Of a stretch of DNA of 64,000 bases, positions 8,857 to 16,300 are shown one piece after another; position 1 is the stretch's first letter, and each line of letters begins with the position of its first letter. The notes beneath the pieces were generated by a model. It saw only the letters and a list, made by a program, of their open reading frames with translations. It did no database searches and had not been told where the DNA came from. The stretch is from Streptomyces sp. NBC_01237 (GTDB taxonomy: Bacteria > Actinomycetota > Actinomycetes > Streptomycetales > Streptomycetaceae): assembly GCF_035917275.1 (NCBI RefSeq), contig NZ_CP108510.1, positions 252,405 to 316,404 of the forward strand, read 5' to 3'. The translations under genes were made by a program, and so were the position numbers.

Positions 8857-8895
8857 GGTTCAAGCAACTCGCCAAAGTAGTCGTGAGGTTGAACC
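8857..8895. promoter_or_regulatory. Inverted repeat GGTTCAA...TTGAACC in the divergent promoter of E8 and the StrR-like gene
   Basis: GGTTCAA (8857-8863) and TTGAACC (8889-8895) are perfect complements 25 bases apart. The left arm runs into AAGCAACTCGC, the motif also seen at 5814, 5858 and 6443. Widely spaced GTTC...GAAC half-sites are the known architecture of StrR operators, and a StrR-like gene starts 160 bases away. Binding itself is inferred. Confidence 0.55.
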
Positions 8896-9056
8896 CGACT
8901 CCCCTGAGTTGCCCCGTCACCGCATCTGAATCAGGCCCATCGGCGGACTGCTCACTAGGCTCGGAACCTGGATGCATTCACCACCCGCACGTGACATTTC
9001 CTTCTGCGTCGAAAACGGGATGCGGAAGTGGGCCCGGTCTCATGCTTGGGGGAAAC

Positions 9057-10154
9057 GTGAAAAGTGCAGACGCTGATCTGCGTGTACCGGAACATCCCAC
9101 GCACCTCGTACGGATCGATGCACTCATTCCCGCGGACTCACCGCGCCTCAATGGCATCGACCCCTCCCATGTGCGCAGGCTGGCAGCCGTCTACACGTCC
9201 CTGCCCCCGGTCCTCGTGCACCGGCCCACCATGCGTGTGGTCGACGGCATGCACCGCATCGGCGCCGCCACCCTCAAGGGGCTGGAAGCGGTCGAGGTGA
9301 GGTTCTTCGAGGGCGCCGAGGACCAGGTGTTCCTCCAGTCCGTGTCCGCGAACATCTCGAACGGACTGCCGCTGTCGGTGGCCGACCGCAAGACCGCCGC
9401 CCAGCGCATCCTGGCCTCGCACCCCAGCCTCTCCGACCGCGCGGTGGCCACGCACGTGGGCCTCGACGCCAAGACCGTCGCCGGTGTGCGGGTCTGTTCA
9501 GCTGCGGGTTCTCCGCTGCTGAACATACGTACGGGAGCCGACGGCCGGGCCCATCCGCTCGACCGGACCGCCGAACGCATCCACGCCGCGGCACTGCTGA
9601 CCCGGGACCCCGCCCTTCCCCTGCGGGCCGTCGTCGAGCGCACCGGCCTCTCGCTGGGGACCGCGCACGACGTCCGCCGCCGGCTGCTGCGCGGCGAGGA
9701 CCCGGTCCCGCAGAGCCGGCAGACCACCGGGCCCGCCGCGCGTCAGAACCCGGACCAGGAGCCCGCACAGGGCCCCGAGGCCCTCCCCGTACCGGATCAG
9801 GCCACAGTGGCCGACCCGGCCGCGCAGGCAGCCGCACGGGCCCCCCGGGCACCGTTCTCCCCCAGGTCCCGCGCCCCGATGGACACGCTGCGCAAGCTCG
9901 CCAACGACCCGTCCCTGCGCCATACCGACTCGGGCCGCGAGTTCGTGCGCTGGCTGCACACCCGCTTCATCGTCGACGAGGCGTGGCGCAAGCGCGCGGA
10001 CGCCGTACCTCCGCACTGCGTCGACTCCATGGCCGAGCTGGCCCAGCACTGCTCCGACGCCTGGCGTCGCTTCGCCGAGGACCTGGTCAGGCGCCGGCAC
10101 ACCGGAGCGGCGGGCATCCCGGAAATCCGTACGACTCAGCCAACTCGACGTTGA
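9057..10154 (+). CDS. StrR-like pathway activator (ParB-like N-terminal domain)
   Basis: A 365-residue regulator of the StrR/NovG type. The N-terminal ParB-like domain has VVDGMHRIGAATLKG near residue 60; a helix-turn-helix follows around residue 130 (SDRAVATHVGLDAKTVAGVR), then a Pro/Ala-rich linker and a basic C-terminal domain (FVRWLHTRF). Members activate antibiotic clusters by binding widely spaced GTTC/GAAC repeats, and one sits just upstream. The start is GTG 9057 after GGGGGA; ATG 9042 is an alternative. It is followed 25 bases later by an AraC-type gene, a pairing that recalls the sgcR1/sgcR2 regulators of the C-1027 cluster. Confidence 0.88.
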   Translation: MKSADADLRVPEHPTHLVRIDALIPADSPRLNGIDPSHVRRLAAVYTSLPPVLVHRPTMRVVDGMHRIGAATLKGLEAVEVRFFEGAEDQVFLQSVSANISNGLPLSVADRKTAAQRILASHPSLSDRAVATHVGLDAKTVAGVRVCSAAGSPLLNIRTGADGRAHPLDRTAERIHAAALLTRDPALPLRAVVERTGLSLGTAHDVRRRLLRGEDPVPQSRQTTGPAARQNPDQEPAQGPEALPVPDQATVADPAAQAAARAPRAPFSPRSRAPMDTLRKLANDPSLRHTDSGREFVRWLHTRFIVDEAWRKRADAVPPHCVDSMAELAQHCSDAWRRFAEDLVRRRHTGAAGIPEIRTTQPTRR

Positions 10155-10179
10155 CGCCACGCCTCGACAGGGAGATACG

Positions 10180-10956
10180 GTGACCACCAATACCATCGAG
10201 CACGCTGTCCGCCGAGTCATCGGTTACATGCACGTCAACCTCGGCCAGGATCTGACGATCGACGACATGGCGCGCACGGCGATGTTCAGCAAGTTCCACT
10301 TCACGCGGATCTTCCGTGAAGTCACCGGCACGTCTCCCGGACGTTTTCTCTCCGCACTGCGGATTCAGGAAGCGAAGCGACTTCTGACGCATACGGATTT
10401 CAGCGTCGCCGACATCAGCAGCCAGGTCGGATACAGCAGCGTCGGCACGTTCAGTTCACGATTCAAGGCGTGTGTGGGTCTCTCACCGAGTGCATTCCGG
10501 GATTTCGGCGGTGTCATGCCGAACTTCCCCGCCACCACGGTCCGTACCCCTTCCGTCGCCCACAGCCTGACGCTGCGCGGCCGTATCGTCCTCGCCCCCG
10601 GCCAGGAGCCGGGCAACATCTTCGTCGGGCTCTTCCCCAGCCGGGTCCGCCAGGGCCAGCCGGTGCGCTGGACGATGCTCGACGGACCCGGTGCCTTCGA
10701 ACTGCGGGGCCTGCCCGGCGGCACCTGGTACGTCCTGGTCCACTCCGTGCCCTACGGCCATGAGCACCGCTCCTTCGGCTCCGACGGCGCCGACATCCTG
10801 TCCGTCGGGCAGCACGGCCCGGTCTCGGTGCACCCCGGCGCGCTGCTGCGCCCGGCCGACATGGTGCTGCGCCGCCCGGACGAGCTCGATCCGCCGCTCC
10901 TGGTGGCCCGGTTCGCCGAGAACGGCGCCGTACCGCAGCGGGTGGCGACGCACTGA
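10180..10956 (+). CDS. AraC-family transcriptional regulator
   Basis: A 258-residue protein with the two AraC helix-turn-helix units at the N-terminus (residues about 8-108; LTIDDMARTAMFSKFHFTRIF and VADISSQVGYSSVGTFSSRF), followed by a roughly 150-residue C-terminal domain with no clear match. This order, DNA-binding part first, is the reverse of most AraC proteins. The GTG start at 10180 follows GGGAGATAC. Its place directly after the StrR-like gene suggests one operon of two cluster regulators. A strong bidirectional terminator follows. Confidence 0.88.
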   Translation: MTTNTIEHAVRRVIGYMHVNLGQDLTIDDMARTAMFSKFHFTRIFREVTGTSPGRFLSALRIQEAKRLLTHTDFSVADISSQVGYSSVGTFSSRFKACVGLSPSAFRDFGGVMPNFPATTVRTPSVAHSLTLRGRIVLAPGQEPGNIFVGLFPSRVRQGQPVRWTMLDGPGAFELRGLPGGTWYVLVHSVPYGHEHRSFGSDGADILSVGQHGPVSVHPGALLRPADMVLRRPDELDPPLLVARFAENGAVPQRVATH

Positions 10957-10960
10957 CACG

Positions 10961-11006
10961 GAAGAGAGGGCCGGACGCGGATCACTCCGCGTCCGGCCCT
11001 CTCTTC
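10961..11006. terminator. Strong bidirectional terminator hairpin
   Basis: Two perfectly complementary 21-base arms around a TCAC loop lie between the rightward AraC gene and the leftward P450 gene. It should end both convergent transcripts, including the long enediyne operon. Confidence 0.9.
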
Positions 11007-11021
11007 TGTGCCCGCGTGCCG

Positions 11022-12371
11022 TCAGCCCACCGGGTGCACCGTCATCGGGAGCCCGCCGCGCATCCGCAGCGAGAGCATGGGCTCGGCCACCGCCCGGTGG
11101 CCGGGGACGGTGCGCAGTTCGAGATCCCGGGTGACCAGGGCCGTGACGAACACCGCCTCCATCATCCCGAGGTTGCTGCCGACACAGAACCGCGGTCCGG
11201 CGCCGAACGGGATGTACGCGTACCGGGGCCGGCTGGCGACCCGCTGCGGGTCGAACCGCTCGGGGTCGAAGCGCTCCGGCTCCTCCCACAGGCTCGGATT
11301 GCGGTGCATGACGTACGGGCAGATCAGCACGTCCGCCTTGGCCGACACCCGGAAGCCGCCGACCTCGTCTGCCTGCTGGGCGACCCTGGGCAGCACCCAC
11401 ACCGGCGGGAACAGCCGCATGGCCTCCTGCACCACCATCGTGGTGTACGTCAGCCGGTGCAGGTCGTCCACGTCGGGGACCCGGTCCCCCAGGACGGCGC
11501 GGGCCTCCGCGCGGACCGCGGCGCGCACCTCGGGGTGACGTTCCACCAGGTGGAGCGTCCAGCCGAGGGTGCTGGCCGTGGTCTCGTGCCCGGCGAGCAG
11601 CAGCGTGACCAGTTCCTCCCGCAGCCGTCCGCGGACCTTGGCGGGGTCGCGCTGCTGTTTGCGGGCCGCGACGATGATCCGGGACAGGGCGTCGTCGGCC
11701 GGCTCGCCGTCGGCCATCCGCGCGCTGCGGTCGGCCACCAGCAGGTCGACGACCCGGTACAGCTCCCGGCGGGCCCGGCGGAAGCGCCCCTGTGCGGGCA
11801 GCGGGAGCCACCAGGGCACCATGCCCTGGCTGACCATCTCCAGCATGGCCTGGTCCTGGACCCCCTCGAAGGCGTGCGCGACGGATTCGTGCGCGGTGAG
11901 GTCGGAGTCGAGCAGTGTGCGGCCGAGCACTCCGAGGGTGAGTCCGGTGACCTCCTGCAGGACGTCGACCGGGCCGCCGCCCTCGTGGGTGCGCAGCAGG
12001 GCGACGAGCTTGGCCGCCTCCTCGGCGACGGCGTCGGCCTGCTGGTTGATGCGGCCCGGTTTGAACGCGGGCTGCACCGCCCGGCGCTGGTTGCGCCAGA
12101 CCTCGCCGTCGCTGGTGAGCAGGCCGTCGCCCAGTACCCGGCGGGCCTGCACCAGGCCGATGCCCTTGTGGTAGTTGGCGCTGTTGTCGGCCAGGACGTG
12201 CTTGGCGTAGTCGGGCCGGTTGAAGACGTAGAGCTTCTTGGGACCCATGGAGACCCGGACGGCGTCGCCCAGGTCGGCCGCGTCCTGGATCATTCCCAGG
12301 CGGTCCACGGCGAGCTTCTTCAGCAGCCCCGGCAGGGCCCGGACCGGCGGTCCGGGCGGATCGACGCTCAT
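11022..12371 (-). CDS. Cytochrome P450, enediyne E7 type
   Basis: A complete 449-residue P450. The I-helix motif AGHETTAS, the K-helix ExxR (EAMR) and the heme-cysteine loop FGAGPRFCVG are all present. It is the last gene of the long leftward operon and overlaps the flavin reductase gene by ATGA. Length and neighbours fit the E7 P450 of nine-membered enediyne clusters, which hydroxylates or epoxidises the core; the position is not determined here. MSVDPPGPP at 12371 is chosen as start because of the overlap; longer versions would run into the reductase gene. Confidence 0.93.
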   Translation of the reverse strand: MSVDPPGPPVRALPGLLKKLAVDRLGMIQDAADLGDAVRVSMGPKKLYVFNRPDYAKHVLADNSANYHKGIGLVQARRVLGDGLLTSDGEVWRNQRRAVQPAFKPGRINQQADAVAEEAAKLVALLRTHEGGGPVDVLQEVTGLTLGVLGRTLLDSDLTAHESVAHAFEGVQDQAMLEMVSQGMVPWWLPLPAQGRFRRARRELYRVVDLLVADRSARMADGEPADDALSRIIVAARKQQRDPAKVRGRLREELVTLLLAGHETTASTLGWTLHLVERHPEVRAAVRAEARAVLGDRVPDVDDLHRLTYTTMVVQEAMRLFPPVWVLPRVAQQADEVGGFRVSAKADVLICPYVMHRNPSLWEEPERFDPERFDPQRVASRPRYAYIPFGAGPRFCVGSNLGMMEAVFVTALVTRDLELRTVPGHRAVAEPMLSLRMRGGLPMTVHPVG

Positions 12372-12916
12372 GCCGCCCTGCCTTCGCGTTGTTCGGGGAG
12401 GAACCGGCGGAAGCGCCCGTCGGCGAAGAGCAGGGCCTCCCGGACGGGCCAGCGCGCGGCGGTGAGGACCTGGCCCAGGAAGATCGTGTGGTCGCCCCCG
12501 TCGTACACCCGCCACTTCTCGCACTCCAGGTGGGCCACCGCCCCGTCGATCAGCGGGGCGTCGCCGGCCCGTCCCGGCAGCCAGTCGACGGTGTCGAACT
12601 GGCCCGCCCCGGCGGGGCGCGACCGGTTGGCGAAGTGCCGGGCCACCGCTTCCTGACCGGCGCCGAGCACCGACACGGAGAAGGTGGACGACTGGTCGAG
12701 GCTGCGGTGCATCACGGCGTCCTTGTTGACGCAGAACAGCACCAGCGGCGGTGCGAGGGAGACGGAGGTGAAGGAGTTGGCCGTCATGCCCCGCGAGGCC
12801 TCCCCGCCGACGGTCACCACGGTGACCCCGGTGGGGAACGCCCCGAACGTTCCTCGTAGTTGTTTGGTGTCCAGCAGGTTGACGAGCTCCGCGGGCGGAG
12901 CAGCCATCAGACTCAT
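12368..12916 (-). CDS. Flavin reductase, enediyne E6 type
   Basis: A 182-residue protein of the HpaC/short-chain flavin reductase family, with FGAFPTGVTVVT near residue 24, GMTANSFTSVSLAPPL near residue 43 and the C-terminal GDHTIFLGQV strand. Such enzymes use NAD(P)H to make free reduced flavin for a two-component monooxygenase. No partner flavin monooxygenase is in the window, so the partner gene should lie left of it. It overlaps both neighbours by four bases (ATGA) within the main operon. The size equals that of the E6 reductase as I recall it. Confidence 0.9.
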   Translation of the reverse strand: MSLMAAPPAELVNLLDTKQLRGTFGAFPTGVTVVTVGGEASRGMTANSFTSVSLAPPLVLFCVNKDAVMHRSLDQSSTFSVSVLGAGQEAVARHFANRSRPAGAGQFDTVDWLPGRAGDAPLIDGAVAHLECEKWRVYDGGDHTIFLGQVLTAARWPVREALLFADGRFRRFLPEQREGRAA

Positions 12917-13377
12917 ATCTGCCTCCCAGCCGACGGCCGCGAACCGGCCGCGTAGAGGGCCAGCGCTCGCGCCAGCACGTCGGGGATCAGTGCGGGAACA
13001 GGGGCGGTGGGTGGACCGCTCATGACGGCGACGCGCTGGCGGCCACGGGCCACCAGCACCTCACCGTCCTCCTTGACGTACTCGAAGACGAGGTCGAACT
13101 CGGTGTGGCCGATGTCCGCCACCCGCATCCGGATGGACAGCTGATCGAGTGCCTTGACCACTTCCAGCAGTTCGCAGTCCACCTGGAGGGTGAACAGCCG
13201 CGTGCCGTCGGCCCCTTCCTCCGCGAGGCCGAACGCCTCGCGGAGGAACTCCCGGCGGCAGCGCCCCTGCCAGTTCATGTACGTCACGTAGTCGGCGGTG
13301 CCGCAGAGATCGGTCTCGGCGAAGGCCACCGTGTGCCGGTACGCGAAGTGGTCGCCCGGGTCCGTCGTCGCCGTCAT
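12913..13377 (-). CDS. Enediyne thioesterase, E10 type (second, divergent copy next to the PKS)
   Basis: A 154-residue hotdog protein starting five bases after the PKS stop. It aligns end to end with the first thioesterase (both begin MTATTD and share the WQGRCR core), but the active-site strand is changed: the canonical NLVGNVYYVNYL is DLCGTADYVTYM here (residues 23-34). The position of the conserved asparagine therefore holds aspartate, as in some hydroxybenzoyl-CoA thioesterases. It may act on a different intermediate or edit the PKS rather than release the main product. It is coupled by ATGA overlap to the reductase gene. Confidence 0.85.
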   Translation of the reverse strand: MTATTDPGDHFAYRHTVAFAETDLCGTADYVTYMNWQGRCRREFLREAFGLAEEGADGTRLFTLQVDCELLEVVKALDQLSIRMRVADIGHTEFDLVFEYVKEDGEVLVARGRQRVAVMSGPPTAPVPALIPDVLARALALYAAGSRPSAGRQI

Positions 13378-13382
13378 GGCGC

Positions 13383-16300
13383 TCACCCTTCCGCCCCCGG
13401 AGCCCGCGCGGTGTCCCCGCCGTCCGTGAGGAAGGCGAACACCGCCGGTTCCAGCGCGTTGCGCAGCGACGTGACGAAGGTGGCGATGCGCAGTCCGCCC
13501 GCGGTGAGGACGACCCAGTTGTCCCGGGTCTGCGGGACCAGGGTCAGGGGCACCCCGCCGAGCAGTCCGGCCTTGCGCAGGCACTCGACGGCGCCCCATA
13601 CACGGGTCGCCGCGGTGTCGGGGGTCTCCCCCGTCTCCCTGGCCACCAGGGCGGCCAGCTCGCCGTGTTCGCCGAGCAGTCCCTCCCAGTCGGCGGCGCT
13701 GCGGATGTTGACCGCTTCGACGTCACAGGCCACCGTCGACGCGGCGACGACCCCGAGGGTCACCCCCAGGCCGTGGGCCGCCGAGAGGTGGCTCCCGCCG
13801 TCGAGCTCGGGGCGGCCGTCGGGGCGGTAGCGCACCTCGGCGCTCTCGCCCAGGGCCCGTTGGACGGCCCGCGCGGTGGCCGCGCGGCGCTCGGCCGTGG
13901 AGTCTCCGGTGCCGGGCAGGTCCGGTTCGACGGCGACGTCGATGTGGGTGCCGAGCACCTCCTCCAGGGTCCGCTCCAGGTAGGAGCCGAGCAGCGGGGC
14001 GACCCACGGTCCGGAACCGTCCGTCTTGCGGACGGCGTGCAGGGTGAGTCCCTCCCACCGTTCGACGACGGTGCCGTCGGGGGTGCGTACCGCGATGTCG
14101 TACACATAGGTGTCGCCGTCCCGGTAGCGCTCGGTGGCGCAGTAGCGCACCTCCTCCGGCAGATCGGCGCCGGCGGCCATCGGGTAGAGCCGCTCGATGC
14201 CGGACGGCAGCAGGGTCGCGTCGGGGACGCACACCTGGTTGCCGTGCATCAGCGCGTCCCGCATGCCGGGGTCGGCCAGCAGCAGCGTGCCCGGCAGGAA
14301 GCCGGCGAACCAGCCGGACGGCGCCCCGATCGCCACATCGGCGTCGACGTGCCGGGCGGCGGCCCGGTGGAAGCGGCGCAGCCGCTGGAAGCGCTCGCCC
14401 TGGAAGAGGACGCCGCCGTACAGGTCGGCCGCCGGGTCCAGCGGGGCGGCCGGGACGTCCGGGCCCACCTGGGCCGGGGGCCCGTCCGGGATGGGCGTAC
14501 CGGAGTAGTCCAGCCTGGCGCGGAAGTGTTCGGCGACGAAGCCGGTGTCCTCCGCGTGGATGGCCACGTCCACCGTGTCGGTGTCGGTGACGGTGGCCGC
14601 GATCCTGATCCGGGTGGTCCCGGCGGGCGGCACCACGATGGGCCGCAGGAACTGCGCCCCCTCGATGACCGGTACGTCGGTGCGGCCGGTGACCGCGGAC
14701 GCGACCTGGACCATGGCCTCCATGCCGAACACGGCGGGCAGCAGCAGGTTGCCGTCGAGCAGGTGATCGGCGAGGTAGAGGTCGGTACCGGCGTTCAGTT
14801 CGACCTCGGTGACCAGCTCGACCCCGTGGTAGCGCACGAGCGGGGCGCCGGTGAACCGCAGCAGCGGCAGCGGCGGCAGGTCCCGGCGTACGGTCTCGAT
14901 GCCTTCCGTACGTCCGCTGATCACCGTCACCACGGGCGCGTCCGGGTCCGAGATCAGCCGGAGCAGGATCTCGACGCCCTGGTCGGGCGAGACCGGGACG
15001 ATGCCCTCGCGGGACAGCGACTCGACGACGGAGAGCTTCTCGCCCATGCCGATGCCGGACCACACGGACCATTCCATGCACAGGGCACGGCAGTCCGGAT
15101 TGTCACGGGCGACCTGCTCGGTGAGGTCGGCCAGCCATTCGTTGGCGGTGGCGTAGTGCGCCTCACCGCGCAGTCCGGCCCGGCCGATGATGCTGCCGAA
15201 GGTGACGAGGAGCTTCAGGTTCTCCTCGCCGACGACATCCAGGACGGTGCGCAGCCCGTCGACCTTGGGGGCGAACGTGCTGTGGACGGTGTCCATGCCG
15301 AGGCCGGTGAGCGCGGCGGGTTCGTTGCGGCCCGCCCCGTGCAGTACGGCGGTGACGGGGCCGAGCGCGTCGGTGAGTTCGGCGACGGCCTCGGCGACGC
15401 GTGCCGGGTCGGTGACGTCGGCGGCGGCGTAGCGCACCGTCGCCCCGCTGTCCGCCATCCGCCGCAGGTTCGCGGCGAGGTCCTCGTCCCGGGCGGGGTC
15501 GGACCGGCCGAGGACGGCCAGCTTGACGCCGGTCCGCCGGGCCACGGCGAGCGCGCACTCGGCGGTGATGCCCTTGCCGCCGCCGGTGACGAGCAGGACG
15601 TCGGAGTCGTCGAGGATCTGGTCGCTGTGCTCGGCGCGGACGGGCAGGGCGCGCAGTACCGGGACGCGGCGGCTGCCGTCGGCGGCTAGGTGGACCTCGC
15701 TGAAGCGGCCGGTCGCGGCGACCTCGGCGGCCACCCGTTCCGCGGCACCGGGGGCCACCGGGGTGTGGACGACGGTGGTCCGCAGGTGGGGTGCCTCCAG
15801 ATGCAGGGTCTTGGCCAGTCCGGCCGCGCCCCGGCCGTGCTGCACCAGGACGAAGCGGCGTTCGCGGTCGCCCGCGAGGGCGGCCTTGGCACCGTTCAGC
15901 GCGTGTGCGATCTGTTCGCGTGAACAGGCGGGCGGCAGGCAGACCAGGACCCCGGAGCCCACCTCGGCGTTCTCCAGGGCGCGTCGCACGTCCTGGGCGA
16001 AGGGGTGGTCCTGGGCGGTGAACAGCTCCCAGGTCCCCTTCTCCCCACCCGGTACGGCGGCGGGCAGCGCGATCTCGTCGAGGTCGACGGCGAAGGGGCG
16101 GGCCCAGGCTGCGGAGCCCGCCACGACGGCCGCGGTGCCCGCGCCGTCGCCGCCGGTCTCGGCCAGGGTGGTGAGCGCCTCGGCCAGTTCGGCCACCGTC
16201 GCGGTGGCGAAGTTGGTCGGTACGTGGGCGGCGGTGAGGCCGAGCTGGACGGCGGCCTGGTTGACGATCTGGCCGACCGTGATCGAGCTCATGTGCAGGT

